Numbered from the stretch's first letter, positions 7,888 through 17,030 are shown. The stretch is 44,003 bases of DNA from Sphingomonas sp. (GCA_019744885.1 JAIETY010000143.1:1-44003); one strand, 5' to 3'. The notes: a model not told the origin generated them from the sequence alone. Translations and numbers: made by a program.

Positions 7888-8939
7888 CAGCTTTTTTCAG
7901 CAAAGGCGCGGCGGCGATAGTCGCTCGGCGCCTGCCCCGCCTCCTCGCGAAACGCGCGGTTGAACGGCGCGAGGCTGCCATAACCCAGGTCCATCGCAAT
8001 CGTCAGGATCGGCAGGTCGACATGCGCGGGATCGGCGAGCATCGCCTTGGCTTCGGCAATGCGGTGATGGTTGAGGAAGGCCGAGAAATTGCGATAGCCC
8101 AGCCGCTGGTTGATCAGCGCGCGCAGCCGGTGCTCGGGGACACTCAGCCGCTGCGCGAGCTGGCCGATCGTCAGCCCGGTCTCGCGGTGGATGCCGCCCG
8201 CCATGATTGCGTCGAGCTTTTGCTTCAGCACGTGTTCGGATGGGCTGAGCGTCGGCGCGGGCGGTGGCTCGGCTGGCGCGCTCGGATCGAACAGCAGGTC
8301 GGGATCGCTTTGCAGCAGCGCGGCCCCCATCGCCATCGTCGCGAGCAGAACCGCGACCGCCTGCGGTAGCGTGACGACCGCGCCGGTATGGCGGAAGCCG
8401 AAGATCATTTCGACCACCAGCACCATCACGGCCAGCACGCCGACGACGATCACGAAACCCACACGCAATCGCCGCCGCTTCTCAATAAGATCGTCGCCGC
8501 GTTCGCGGTAGGCGATCAGGATCGCATGAATCGTCAAGGCCAGCGAGGTCACGCGCTGAATGATCGCGCACCAAAGGCCAAGGCTGTTGGGAATGGGGCC
8601 GGCCAGCCCGAAGCCGATCCAGCAACCGAACAAGATGATAATACCGCCCGCCATCGCCCAGCGATTGAGCGGCCGGTCGAACAACAGATGCGCAAACACC
8701 CACAGGAGCAGCGGGGTGGACTGCGCCGCGAGCTGGATCGCGCCCCAAAATGGTCCGCGCGCATGCAGCAGAATCGGCGTCGCGACTGCCAGATAGGCGC
8801 AGACGCCCAGCAGCAGCGCCACCGTTGCCGCACGGATCGGGCGCGGCGCCCGGCCCCGGCCGATCACCAGCGCCATCAACAGCAACTGGCCGATCGCGAG
8901 CAGCCGAATCGCACTGTCGATGATGATCAGCCGTTCCAT
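7887..8939 (-). CDS. AraC-family regulator with N-terminal membrane domain
   Basis: A 350-residue protein. Residues about 1-215 hold roughly six to seven hydrophobic helices, and residues about 240-345 form the double helix-turn-helix AraC DNA-binding domain. It includes LTIGQLAQRLSVPEHRLRALINQRLG and the second-helix signature AMDLGYGSLAPFNRAFREEAGQAPSDYRR. It is thus a membrane-tethered transcription factor that may sense a lipid or membrane signal. It lies upstream of the sterol-desaturase-like gene on the same strand, and that hydroxylase is the likely target. The ATG at 8939 is divergent from the deacetylase gene starting near 9021, so the two share an 81-bp promoter spacer. The ligand is unknown. 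Confidence 0.85.
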   Translation of the reverse strand: MERLIIIDSAIRLLAIGQLLLMALVIGRGRAPRPIRAATVALLLGVCAYLAVATPILLHARGPFWGAIQLAAQSTPLLLWVFAHLLFDRPLNRWAMAGGIIILFGCWIGFGLAGPIPNSLGLWCAIIQRVTSLALTIHAILIAYRERGDDLIEKRRRLRVGFVIVVGVLAVMVLVVEMIFGFRHTGAVVTLPQAVAVLLATMAMGAALLQSDPDLLFDPSAPAEPPPAPTLSPSEHVLKQKLDAIMAGGIHRETGLTIGQLAQRLSVPEHRLRALINQRLGYRNFSAFLNHHRIAEAKAMLADPAHVDLPILTIAMDLGYGSLAPFNRAFREEAGQAPSDYRRRAFAEKS

Positions 8940-9020
8940 CGCGGTGCCTTATGCCGGGGACACACCGCAGCGTCCACGGGGGCTGGGAATCGATCGGCGA
9001 CGGCGGTAGAGCCTTCGGCC

Positions 9021-10031
9021 ATGACCGAGTTCCACCTTATGGGTGATCAAAGCCGAATCCCGGAACGGCAGTCCGTGGTCGATCGGGTGCGCGGGTTGAC
9101 GACAATCAGATGCCTGATTGCGTTGCTCGCCGGATTTCTGCTCGCCATACCGGCGGCAGCGCAGAAGCGGATCGCGCTCAGCTTCGACGATGTGCCGCGC
9201 AAGGCCGGCGGCTTCTACACGCCAGAGAATCGCACGACGCGGCTCATTGCTGCGCTCCGCAAGGCTCGGGTCGCGCAAGTCGCGTTTTTCGTGACCCCCG
9301 GTAACCTGGAGAAGCCGGACGGCAAGGGGGGTGAAGCGCGCATTGCGCGCTATGTCCGCGCGGGCCATGTCATCGGCAATCACAGCTACAGCCATCTCTG
9401 GTTATCGCGCACGCCGGCAGCCGATTATATTGCCGACATCGACCGTGCCGCCGCCTGGCTCAAGGATCGTCCCGGCTATCGCCCGTGGTATCGCTTTCCT
9501 TTTCTCGACGAGGGGCGGCGCGATCTTGCCAAGCGCGCCGAAGTTCGCGCGGCGCTGGCGGCACGTGGCCTTGCCAACGGTTATGTGACGATCGACAATT
9601 ACGACTGGTACGTCGATGACTTGATGACCAAGGCGCGGCGGGCCGGTCAGCGGATCGACATGTCGGGCCTGCGCAACCTTTATGTCGAAACGCTGGTGGG
9701 TGCGGCCAACTTCTATGATCGCGTCGCCCTCGACGCGCTCGGCCGCCAGCCCATTCAGGTCTTGTTGCTCCACGAGACCGACTTGAATGCGATGTTTATT
9801 GGCGCCGTCGTTGCGGGGCTGCGCAAGGATGGCTGGGAGATCGTTTCGATGGACGCTGCCTATCGCGATCCGATTGCGACGCGCGAGCCCGATGGCTGGT
9901 TCACCAATGGCGGTCGCGTGGCGGCACTTGCGCAGGATGCCGGACGCGCGCCAAAGGATTTGATCGATCCACGAACCGATGAAACAATCCTCACCGAATT
10001 GTTCGCCGCGCGCGTCCTGAAGGGGCAATGA
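9021..10031 (+). CDS. NodB-domain polysaccharide deacetylase, exported
   Basis: An up to 336-residue protein with an N-terminal signal sequence (IRCLIALLAGFLLAIPAAAQ) and a NodB homology domain. The metal-binding triad is visible as SFDDV (first motif) and NHSYSH (His-x3-His). RFPFLDEG corresponds to the active-site groove motif, and LLLHETD to the last motif. Family members remove N- or O-acetyl groups from peptidoglycan, chitin-like or other sugars in the periplasm. The start is uncertain: ATG at 9021 gives the longest frame, ATG at 9039 and GTG at 9075 or 9087 would shorten the pre-signal tail, and none has a strong ribosome site. The stop overlaps the next ATG by one base (TGATG), so it is coupled to the acyl-CoA dehydrogenase gene. 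Confidence 0.85.
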   Translation: MTEFHLMGDQSRIPERQSVVDRVRGLTTIRCLIALLAGFLLAIPAAAQKRIALSFDDVPRKAGGFYTPENRTTRLIAALRKARVAQVAFFVTPGNLEKPDGKGGEARIARYVRAGHVIGNHSYSHLWLSRTPAADYIADIDRAAAWLKDRPGYRPWYRFPFLDEGRRDLAKRAEVRAALAARGLANGYVTIDNYDWYVDDLMTKARRAGQRIDMSGLRNLYVETLVGAANFYDRVALDALGRQPIQVLLLHETDLNAMFIGAVVAGLRKDGWEIVSMDAAYRDPIATREPDGWFTNGGRVAALAQDAGRAPKDLIDPRTDETILTELFAARVLKGQ

Positions 10032-11194
10032 TGACCACCCAGTCCGACCTCACCCCTCAATTTGATTTAACAGGCGATCAGCGCGAGATTCAGGATCTGG
10101 CGCGCAAATTCACGGCCGATCGTATCACGCCATTCGCGGGCGAATGGGACGAAAGGCACATCTTTCCGCGCGATACGATCAAGGAAGCCGCCGAGCTGGG
10201 GTTTGCCGCGATCTACGTCAGCGAGGAAAGCGGGGGCATCAATCTCGGTCGGCTCGAAGCCGCGCTGATTATGGAAGCGATGGCCTATGGCTGTCCGTCG
10301 ACCAGCGCGTTCATTTCGATCCACAACATGGCCGCGTGGATGATCGACCGGTTCGGCAGCCCAACTGTGAAGGCCAAGTATCTGCCTTCGCTGGTCACGA
10401 TGGAGACGATCGCGAGCTATTGCCTGACCGAGCCGGGATCGGGCTCCGACGCCGCTGCGCTCAAGACCAAGGCGGTTTTGGACGGCGATCATTATGTCGT
10501 CACCGGCACCAAGCAGTTCATCAGCGGCGCCGGCGAGAACGACATTTACGTCACGATGGTCCGCACCGGCGAGGACGGGCCGAAGGGCATTTCGTGCCTC
10601 GTCATCGAAAAGGACATGCCCGGCGTGTCGTTCGGCGCGAATGAGCGCAAACTCGGCTGGCATTCGCAACCGACGCGGCAAGTGATCCTCGACGGCGTGC
10701 GCGTGCCGGTCGAAAACCGCGTCGGCGGCGAGGGCGAGGGGTTCCGCATCGCGATGATGGGGTTGGATGGCGGGCGGCTCAACATCGGCGCCTGTTCGCT
10801 CGGCGGCGCACAACGCTGCCTCGACGAAGCGATCAATTACACCAAGGATCGCAAGCAGTTCGGCACCGCGATCAGCGATTTCCAGAACACCCAATTCATG
10901 CTCGCCGACATGGCGACCGAACTCGAGGCCGCGCGGGCGCTGTTGTATATGGCCGCCGCCAAAGTAACCGCGAATGCGCCCGACAAGACGCGCTTCGCGG
11001 CAATGGCCAAGCGGTTGGCGACGGATACCGGCAGCGCCGTCGTCGACCGCGCTTTGCAGCTCCACGGCGGCTATGGCTATCTGATGGATTATCCGATCGA
11101 GCGCTTCTGGCGTGATCTGCGCGTGCATTCGATCCTGGAGGGGACGAACCAGGTGATGCGGATGATCGTCGGGCGCGAGCTGACGCGGCAGTAA
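10031..11194 (+). CDS. Acyl-CoA dehydrogenase, probably isobutyryl-CoA dehydrogenase
   Basis: A 387-residue FAD-dependent acyl-CoA dehydrogenase with all three family domains: helical N-terminus, beta middle domain (YCLTEPGSGSDAAALKT, TGTKQFISGAGE) and helical C-terminus (RKQFGTAISDFQ, LQLHGGYGYL). The catalytic Glu is in HSILEGTNQ near residue 365. The following genes encode the later steps of valine degradation, so the likely reaction is isobutyryl-CoA to methacrylyl-CoA. A branched or short-chain substrate in another pathway is possible. I chose ATG 10031 because GAAGGGG lies 5 bases upstream; the ATG at 10028 is closer to that site. Its 3-prime flank carries a 133-bp inverted repeat element. 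Confidence 0.9.
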   Translation: MTTQSDLTPQFDLTGDQREIQDLARKFTADRITPFAGEWDERHIFPRDTIKEAAELGFAAIYVSEESGGINLGRLEAALIMEAMAYGCPSTSAFISIHNMAAWMIDRFGSPTVKAKYLPSLVTMETIASYCLTEPGSGSDAAALKTKAVLDGDHYVVTGTKQFISGAGENDIYVTMVRTGEDGPKGISCLVIEKDMPGVSFGANERKLGWHSQPTRQVILDGVRVPVENRVGGEGEGFRIAMMGLDGGRLNIGACSLGGAQRCLDEAINYTKDRKQFGTAISDFQNTQFMLADMATELEAARALLYMAAAKVTANAPDKTRFAAMAKRLATDTGSAVVDRALQLHGGYGYLMDYPIERFWRDLRVHSILEGTNQVMRMIVGRELTRQ

Positions 11195-11210
11195 TTTTGA
11201 AGAAGGTTTG

Positions 11211-11343
11211 TTTCACGCGAAGAACGCGAAGAACGCAAAGAGGTTTGTATTTGGTGAGGCGCGCGGCGCAATCATTTGATGTGCGCCTGCGGCGCAGTGA
11301 TTTTCACCAACGTCTTCGTGTTCTTCGCGTTCTTTGCGTGAAA
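11211..11343. repeat. 133-bp inverted-repeat element
   Basis: The arms at 11211-11239 and 11315-11343 are inverted copies matching at about 26 of 29 positions (TTTCACGCGAAGAACGCGAAG against its complement). Each arm is itself made of a short tandem unit, GCGAAGAAC. Between them lies a second hairpin, GCGCAATCA-TT-TGAT(G)TGCGC, near 11267-11285, and a short GGTGA/TCACC pair. It fills the spacer between two valine-degradation genes. The element looks like a non-coding mobile or REP-derived repeat; no coding frame of note is seen. Confidence 0.8.
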
Positions 11344-11375
11344 TATTTTCTTCCTGGGGACCGGGCCGGACGCAT

Positions 11376-12416
11376 ATGACCACCGACGTCATCATCGACA
11401 AACAGGGCCGCCTCGGTCGCATCCGGCTCAACCGGCCGAAGGCGATCCACGCGCTCAACCACGCGATGTGCGTCGCGATCCTGGGTGCGCTCGCCGAGTT
11501 CGCGGGCGACGATGACATCGCCGCCGTCGTCTTCGACCACGCAGAGGGCCGCGGCTTTTGCGCGGGCGGCGACATAAGAATGCTGGCGGAAAGCGGGCAG
11601 GGCGATGGCAGCGAGGCGCGCGCCTTCTTCCACGCCGAATATCGCATGAACCACGCGCTGTTCACTTATGCCAAGCCGACGATCGCGATCATGGACGGGA
11701 TCACGATGGGCGGCGGCGTGGGCATTTCGCTGCCGTGCCGCTACCGCGTCGCGACCGAGAACACCCGGTTCGCGATGCCCGAGACCGGGATCGGGCTGTT
11801 CCCCGATGTCGGCGGCGGCTGGTATCTGTCGCGGCTGCCGGGGCATGTCGGCATGTATCTCGCGCTCACCGGCGCGCGGCTCGACGGGGCGGAGTGCCTC
11901 GCGCTTGGCCTCGCGACTCATTACCTCGCATCGGACGCGGCGCCCGGCGCGATCGACGCGCTCCACGACAGCACCGACATTTTCGCAACGCTGAAACGCC
12001 ACGGCATCGGCGCACCAATCGCGCGGATTGTCGAGGAACGCACACATATCGAACGGCTGTTCGGCGGTGAAAGCGTCGCCGCGATCATCGCCGCGCTCGA
12101 CGCCGACGGCAGCGAGTGGGCCGCCAAGCAGGCCGCAACGCTGCGCACCAAATCGCCGATCTCGGTGGCGGTCGCGTTCCGCCAGCTGCGCGAAGGGGCG
12201 GCGATGCCCGACTTCGCCACCGAGATGGCGCAGGAATATGCGATCGGCGCGCGCATGGTCCACACCCACGACTTCATCGAAGGCGTCCGCGCGTTGATCG
12301 TCGACAAGGATAATGCACCGCGCTGGGACCCGGCAACGCCCGAGAGGGTGAGCGGCGCGATGCTCGACGTGATTTTCGCGCCCCTGCCCGAGGGCGAGGG
12401 CTGGACGCCCGCCTGA
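11376..12416 (+). CDS. 3-hydroxyisobutyryl-CoA hydrolase (crotonase fold)
   Basis: A 346-residue protein of the HIBCH branch of the crotonase superfamily, longer than ordinary enoyl-CoA hydratases. Family marks are [12 protein letters not shown] near residues 61-72, [13 protein letters not shown], the HIBCH-type [19 protein letters not shown], and near the C-terminus [15 protein letters not shown]. The reaction is hydrolysis of 3-hydroxyisobutyryl-CoA to 3-hydroxyisobutyrate in valine degradation, which is what the neighbouring dehydrogenase (mmsB) would use. An ATG at 11376 starts the conserved part; the in-frame extension to 11334 reads into the inverted repeat and is unlikely. No strong ribosome binding site is seen. 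Confidence 0.9.
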   Translation: MTTDVIIDKQGRLGRIRLNRPKAIHALNHAMCVAILGALAEFAGDDDIAAVVFDHAEGRGFCAGGDIRMLAESGQGDGSEARAFFHAEYRMNHALFTYAKPTIAIMDGITMGGGVGISLPCRYRVATENTRFAMPETGIGLFPDVGGGWYLSRLPGHVGMYLALTGARLDGAECLALGLATHYLASDAAPGAIDALHDSTDIFATLKRHGIGAPIARIVEERTHIERLFGGESVAAIIAALDADGSEWAAKQAATLRTKSPISVAVAFRQLREGAAMPDFATEMAQEYAIGARMVHTHDFIEGVRALIVDKDNAPRWDPATPERVSGAMLDVIFAPLPEGEGWTPA

Positions 12417-12451
12417 CCTTATCCGTCACCCCGGCCTATAGAGAGGTGCCC

Positions 12452-13225
12452 ATGACTTACGAAACGATCCTCGTTGACCACCATGATGCCGTGACGCTGG
12501 TCACACTCAACCGCCCGCAGGCGCTCAACGCGCTCAACAGCCAGGTGCTTGCCGATCTGATCGCGGCGTTCGCGGCGTATGATGCCGATCCCGGCCAGCG
12601 CTGCCTCGTCCTGACGGGTTCGGAAAAAGCCTTCGCGGCCGGGGCCGATATCAAGGAAATGTCGGGGCAGGGCTTTGCCGACATGTTCGCCAGCAATTTC
12701 TTCGCCGGGTGGGAGCGCGTGACGGCGACACGCAAGCCCTGGATTGCGGCGGTCGCGGGCTATGCGCTTGGCGGCGGGTGCGAAGTCGCGATGATGGCCG
12801 ATTTCATCATCGCGGGCGACAATGCCAAATTCGGCCAACCCGAGATCAAACTCGGCGTCTCGCCCGGCATGGGCGGGTCGCAGCGGCTGACGCGCGCGAT
12901 TGGCAAGGCGAAAGCCATGGAAATGTGCCTGACCGGGCGGATGATGGACGCCGCCGAAGCCGAGCGATCGGGGTTGGTGGCGCGCGTGGTGCCCGCTGCC
13001 GATCTGGTGGCTGAAGCGCTCAAGACGGCGGCTGCCATCGCCGCAATGCCGCCGCTGGCGACGATCGCCAACAAGGAAATGGTCAACGGCGCATTCGAGA
13101 CCGGCCTCGCGCAGGGGATCCTGTTCGAGCGCCGCTTGTTCCACGGCCTGTTCGGCACCGAGGACCAGAAGGAAGGCATGGCGGCGTTCGTCGAGAAGCG
13201 ACCGGGGAACTGGACGGGGCGTTGA
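12452..13225 (+). CDS. Enoyl-CoA hydratase (crotonase family)
   Basis: A 257-residue crotonase of standard length. The oxyanion-hole segment is [11 protein letters not shown] (about residues 60-70). The two catalytic glutamates of true hydratases are visible in [12 protein letters not shown] and [22 protein letters not shown]. In this cluster it would hydrate methacrylyl-CoA to 3-hydroxyisobutyryl-CoA; it may also act in general short-chain beta-oxidation. ATG 12452 has GAGAGG 5 bases upstream; a GTG two codons earlier overlaps that site. It lies 35 bases after the hydrolase gene, and a strong hairpin separates it from the next gene. Confidence 0.92.
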   Translation: MTYETILVDHHDAVTLVTLNRPQALNALNSQVLADLIAAFAAYDADPGQRCLVLTGSEKAFAAGADIKEMSGQGFADMFASNFFAGWERVTATRKPWIAAVAGYALGGGCEVAMMADFIIAGDNAKFGQPEIKLGVSPGMGGSQRLTRAIGKAKAMEMCLTGRMMDAAEAERSGLVARVVPAADLVAEALKTAAAIAAMPPLATIANKEMVNGAFETGLAQGILFERRLFHGLFGTEDQKEGMAAFVEKRPGNWTGR

Positions 13226-13234
13226 GACAATAAG

Positions 13235-13258
13235 TCCTCTCCCCCTCGGGGGAGAGGA
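13235..13258. repeat. Short GC-rich hairpin
   Basis: TCCTCTCCCCC and GGGGGAGAGGA form an 11-bp perfect stem with a 2-base loop (or 10 bp with a 4-base loop), between the enoyl-CoA hydratase gene and mmsB. There is no T-run. The CCCCTCCCC / GGGGAGGGG core resembles the termini of the element at 29784-29951. It may act as an mRNA stability element inside the operon. Confidence 0.65.
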
Positions 13259-13277
13259 TCATAATCAGGAGAGTGAC

Positions 13278-14168
13278 ATGGCGCGTATCGGTTTTATCGG
13301 GCTCGGCAATATGGGCGGCGGCATGGCGGCGAACCTTGCCAAGGCGGGGCATGACGTGCGCGCGTTCGATCTCTCGGCCGAGGCGCTCGACAAGGCCAAG
13401 GCGGCGGGATGCCTGCCGATGGACTCGGCCGCCGCCGTGGCCGACGGCGCCGAAGCGATTGTGACGATGCTCCCGGCAGGCGTGCACGTCGAAACCGTCT
13501 ACGAAGACGCACTGTTCGGCGCGGCAACGCCCGGTGCGCTGCTGATCGATTGCTCGACGATCGACGTCGCCACCGCCAAGCGCGTCGCCGAGGCGGCCGC
13601 CGCCAAAGGGCTGGTCGCGGTCGATGCGCCGGTGTCGGGCGGGATCGCGGCGGCCAATGCCGGCACGCTGACCTTCATGGTCGGCGGCAGCGATGAGGCT
13701 TACGCGCGTGCACAGCCGATCCTTGAGGCGATGGGCAAGGCAGTGATTCACGCAGGCGCAAATGGCGCCGGTCAGGCGGCGAAAATCTGCAACAACATGC
13801 TGCTCGGCGCGTCGATGATCGCAACCTGCGAGGCGTTCCTGCTCGCCGACAAGCTGGGGCTCGACGCGCAGCGCTTCTACGACATTGCCAGCGTGTCGTC
13901 GGGGCAGAGCTGGTCGATGACGAGCTATTGCCCGGTCCCTGGCGTCGGCCCCGAAACCCCCGCCGACCGCGAGTATCAAGGCGGGTTTGCGGTCGCGCTG
14001 ATGCTGAAGGACCTGAAGCTGGCCGCGCAAGCCGCCACCGCCACCGGCGCGCAAACCCCGATGGGCGCGCGCGCCGCCGACCTTTACCAGGCCTTTGCCA
14101 ATGCCGGGCAGGGCGGGCTCGACTTTTCGGCGATCATCAAGATGCTGGGCGATACCCCGTCCGCCTAG
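13278..14168 (+). CDS. mmsB: 3-hydroxyisobutyrate dehydrogenase
   Basis: A 296-residue member of the beta-hydroxyacid dehydrogenase family. The N-terminal Rossmann motif is IGFIGLGNMGGGMAANL (residues 4-20). The substrate-binding signature is DAPVSGGIAAANAGTLTFMVGG, and the catalytic Lys lies in GAGQAAKICNNMLLG near residue 168. The enzyme oxidises 3-hydroxyisobutyrate to methylmalonate semialdehyde with NAD+, the step after the hydrolase encoded upstream. The next enzyme of the pathway (MmsA) is not in this window. The start is well supported by AGGAGAG 4 bases before ATG 13278. Confidence 0.93.
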   Translation: MARIGFIGLGNMGGGMAANLAKAGHDVRAFDLSAEALDKAKAAGCLPMDSAAAVADGAEAIVTMLPAGVHVETVYEDALFGAATPGALLIDCSTIDVATAKRVAEAAAAKGLVAVDAPVSGGIAAANAGTLTFMVGGSDEAYARAQPILEAMGKAVIHAGANGAGQAAKICNNMLLGASMIATCEAFLLADKLGLDAQRFYDIASVSSGQSWSMTSYCPVPGVGPETPADREYQGGFAVALMLKDLKLAAQAATATGAQTPMGARAADLYQAFANAGQGGLDFSAIIKMLGDTPSA

Positions 14169-14225
14169 GCGACGCTTGCCCCAGCCCGCAAAGCCGGTAA
14201 TCGTGGTCGCCAAAGGGAGACGGGG

Positions 14226-15827
14226 ATGGCGACGGTTGCGGCGAATGACGATCTGAATGCGCCGAGCGCGCACGACATCCGGCTCATCATCACCGCGTCG
14301 TCGCTCGGCACGATCTTCGAATGGTATGATTTCTTCATCTACGGCACGCTGGCCGCGAGCGGCATCATTGGCCGCACCTTCTTCCCGGCGGGCAATGAAG
14401 TCGTCCAGACGCTGCTCGCCTGGGCGGGTTTTGCTGTCGGCTTCGGGTTCCGGCCGCTGGGGGCCGTCGTGTTCGGCTATCTCGGCGACCGGCTCGGGCG
14501 CAAATATACGTTCCTGGTGACGATCACGCTGATGGGAGTGGCGACCGCCGGGGTCGGCTTCGTGCCCTCGGCAGCGTCGATCGGCCTCGCCGCGCCTGCG
14601 ATCATTCTGGTGCTGCGCATCCTGCAAGGGCTGGCGCTTGGCGGCGAATACGGTGGTGCTGCGATCTATGTCGCCGAACATGCCCCACCCGGCAAAAGCG
14701 GCTTTTATACCAGCTTCATCCAGGCGAGCGTTGCGGGCGGCTTCATCTTGTCGCTGATCGTCGTGTTGCTGGTGAAGGGCGTGCTGCCCGATGCCGTGTG
14801 GCAGGACTGGGGCTGGCGCATCCCGTTTATCTTCAGCATCGTTCTGCTCGCGGTGTCGCTGTGGATGCGCTTCAAACTGTCCGAAAGCCCGGTGTTCAAG
14901 GCGATGAAGTCGAGCGGGGAGACCGCGCGCAACCCGTTTGTCGAGAGCTTCACTTATCCCGGCAATCTCAAGCGGCTGTTCGTCGCGCTGTTTGGCATCG
15001 CCGCCGGACTGACGGTGATCTGGTACACATCGATGTTCACCGTGCTCGCCTTCCTGCAAGGGCCGATGCGCGTCGATGATACTGCCGCGCAGCTGATCGT
15101 CGGCGTGGGGGCGGCGGCGGGGCTCGGCTGGTTCATCCTGTTCGGCTGGCTGTCCGACCGCATCGGGCGCAAGCTGCCGATTGTCGTCGGCTATGCATTG
15201 ACGCTGGTGATGCTCTTCCCGCTGTTCTGGGTGATCGGTGCGGCGGCCAATCCTGATCTCGCGCGCGCCGCGCGCGAGATGCCGGTGATCGTGTCGGGGC
15301 CGCATTGCCAATACGCCCCGTTCGCGCAGAAACAGACCGATAGCTGCGGCAAGCTGCTCGACCTGCTCTCCAAAAAGGGGGTGGCCTATACCACCTCGCT
15401 CGCACCCGCGACGGCGGTGAGCATCGGTGGGCAGGCAGTCCACGGCGACACGCCCGAGGCACTCGAGGCGGCGTTGGTCGCGAGTGGCTATAATCTGGGA
15501 AAGGTGGTGCCGTCGGCGGGCAATATCGCGCTGATCCTGTTGTGTATCATCCTGCTGACGGGCCTTGCGGGCCTGACCTATGGCCCCGTCGCGGCCTTGC
15601 TCAGCGAGCTTTTCCCGCCGCGCATCCGCTATAGCTCGATGTCGATCCCCTATCATATCGGCACCGGCTATTTCGGCGGTTTCCTGCCGTTTATCAGCCA
15701 ATATATCGTCGCGCGCAGCGGCAATCCCTATGGCGGGCTGTGGTACACGCTGGGCGCGGTGCTGATGGCGCTGGTGGTAACGGTGGCGATGCTGCCGGGC
15801 GGCAAGCGGCACGAGCATCGCGGCTAG
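14226..15827 (+). CDS. MFS transporter (metabolite:H+ symporter type) with a large extracytoplasmic insert
   Basis: A 533-residue membrane protein with about 12 transmembrane helices and the MFS loop motifs DRLGRK (between helices 2 and 3) and DRIGRK (between helices 8 and 9). The N-terminal SSLGTIFEWYDFFIYG sequence is typical of the metabolite:H+ symporter family, which imports organic acids and osmolytes. A polar insert of about 85 residues (roughly 343-428) carries two cysteines (HCQY and DSCGK) that could form a disulfide outside the membrane. A ribosome site AAAGGGAGA lies about 6 bases before ATG 14226. It follows the valine genes on the same strand, so the cargo may be a related carboxylic acid; this is inference. 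Confidence 0.88.
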   Translation: MATVAANDDLNAPSAHDIRLIITASSLGTIFEWYDFFIYGTLAASGIIGRTFFPAGNEVVQTLLAWAGFAVGFGFRPLGAVVFGYLGDRLGRKYTFLVTITLMGVATAGVGFVPSAASIGLAAPAIILVLRILQGLALGGEYGGAAIYVAEHAPPGKSGFYTSFIQASVAGGFILSLIVVLLVKGVLPDAVWQDWGWRIPFIFSIVLLAVSLWMRFKLSESPVFKAMKSSGETARNPFVESFTYPGNLKRLFVALFGIAAGLTVIWYTSMFTVLAFLQGPMRVDDTAAQLIVGVGAAAGLGWFILFGWLSDRIGRKLPIVVGYALTLVMLFPLFWVIGAAANPDLARAAREMPVIVSGPHCQYAPFAQKQTDSCGKLLDLLSKKGVAYTTSLAPATAVSIGGQAVHGDTPEALEAALVASGYNLGKVVPSAGNIALILLCIILLTGLAGLTYGPVAALLSELFPPRIRYSSMSIPYHIGTGYFGGFLPFISQYIVARSGNPYGGLWYTLGAVLMALVVTVAMLPGGKRHEHRG

Positions 15828-15861
15828 CATCGACGCGGCGCGCGCGGTAGGCGCTTGGCCG

Positions 15862-16893
15862 ATGACCAGCCCGCTTCGCCTGCGCCTCGACGCCGCCGCC
15901 CTGACCCGCAACTGGCAGACGCTGGCGGCGATGAGCGGGCGCGCCGCATGCGGGGCGGCGGTCAAGGCCAATGGCTATGGGCTGGGCGCCAGCGACGTGG
16001 TCGCACGGCTGGCGGCGGCGGGGTGCCGCGACTTTTTCGTCGCGACCTGGGCTGAAGCGGCGGTAATTGCCCCGCTCGGGGTCGTCGTCTCGGTACTCCA
16101 CGGGGTGCGCGCTGAAGACATGGACGCAGCGCGGTCGCTGGCAGGGGTGCGCCCGGTACTCAGCAGCGCCGCGCAAGTCGCGCGGTGGCGGGCAGCGGGC
16201 GGGGGCCTATGTGACGTCATGGTCGACACCGGCATGAACCGGCTCGGCGTATCGGCGGAGGAGATTCGCGGCGGGCTGCTCGATGGCCTGGCGATCGACG
16301 CGCTGATGAGCCACCTCGCCTGCGCTGATGAGGATGTTGCGATGAACGCGGCGCAGCGTGACGCGCTGGTGGGCATCGCCGATCGCGTAACGGCGCGGCG
16401 GCTGAGCCTTGCCAATTCGGCGGGAATTGCGCTGGGGCCGGACTATGCGTTCGATCTGACGCGGCCGGGGCTCGCGCTTTACGGTGGCGTGCCGCGCGGC
16501 GAATTCGTCGGGCGGATAGCGCAGGTCGCGACGCCCGAAGCGCAGGTCCTCCAGTGCCGCAGGCTGCGTGGCGGCGACACGATCGGCTATAACGCTACCT
16601 TCACCGCGCCGCGCGACCTGCCGGTTGCGATCCTGAACATCGGTTATGCCGATGGCTATTGGCGTGGCTTTTCGAACGGCGGTACCGCGCGGGTGGGGGA
16701 TTCGACTCTGCCCGTGATCGGCCGTGTGTCGATGGACTTGATCGCGATCGACATCAGCGCCGCGCCGACGCTGGGTGAAGGCGACTGGGTCGCGCTCGAC
16801 TTCGACTTGCCGGAGGCGGCGGCGCGCTCGGGCGTGTCGCAATATGAGTTGCTGACGGGGCTGGGCGAACGGTTCGAGCGGGCCTGGATGTAG
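15862..16893 (+). CDS. alr: Alanine racemase
   Basis: A 343-residue fold-type III PLP enzyme that interconverts L- and D-alanine for peptidoglycan. The PLP lysine is Lys35 in AAVKANGYGLG, and the second catalytic base is Tyr243 in GDTIGYNATF. VDTGMNRLGV and the C-terminal VIGRVSMDLIAID are further family marks. It is slightly shorter than the usual 360-380 residues. The frame from ATG 15862 starts directly at the first barrel strand. No strong ribosome site is seen. It lies 34 bases after the transporter gene, on the same strand, and could be its own unit. Confidence 0.93.
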   Translation: MTSPLRLRLDAAALTRNWQTLAAMSGRAACGAAVKANGYGLGASDVVARLAAAGCRDFFVATWAEAAVIAPLGVVVSVLHGVRAEDMDAARSLAGVRPVLSSAAQVARWRAAGGGLCDVMVDTGMNRLGVSAEEIRGGLLDGLAIDALMSHLACADEDVAMNAAQRDALVGIADRVTARRLSLANSAGIALGPDYAFDLTRPGLALYGGVPRGEFVGRIAQVATPEAQVLQCRRLRGGDTIGYNATFTAPRDLPVAILNIGYADGYWRGFSNGGTARVGDSTLPVIGRVSMDLIAIDISAAPTLGEGDWVALDFDLPEAAARSGVSQYELLTGLGERFERAWM

Positions 16894-16972
16894 CGGGGCG
16901 GGCTGTTGCTGCGGGCCGTCACGATGCCCCGCGACACGCTGCTACGCGCTCGCGGACGCCTGAAGACTGCGC

Positions 16973-17007
16973 AAAAGAAAAGGGCCGCCTCTGTGAAGCG
17001 GCGGCCC
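16973..17007 (-). terminator. Rho-independent terminator of the TonB-dependent receptor gene
   Basis: On the minus strand GGGCCGCC (17007-17000) pairs with GGCGGCCC (16989-16982) around a 10-base loop, followed by TTTTCTTTT (16981-16973). It starts 24 bases after the receptor's stop codon and is the only textbook intrinsic terminator I found in the window. Confidence 0.85.
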
Positions 17008-17030
17008 CGATAGTGCGAATGACGCTTGGA

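Noticed and set aside
11197..11379. A 60-codon plus-strand frame and its minus-strand counterpart over the inverted repeat
   Set aside because: Both are translations of the repeat itself (RRTRRTQRG-like repeats) and not conserved-looking proteins.
13083..15971. A 962-codon open frame on the minus strand
   Set aside because: It is antisense to mmsB and the MFS transporter, is rich in Arg, His and Gln without any domain, and comes from the GC-rich third-position bias of the real genes on the plus strand.
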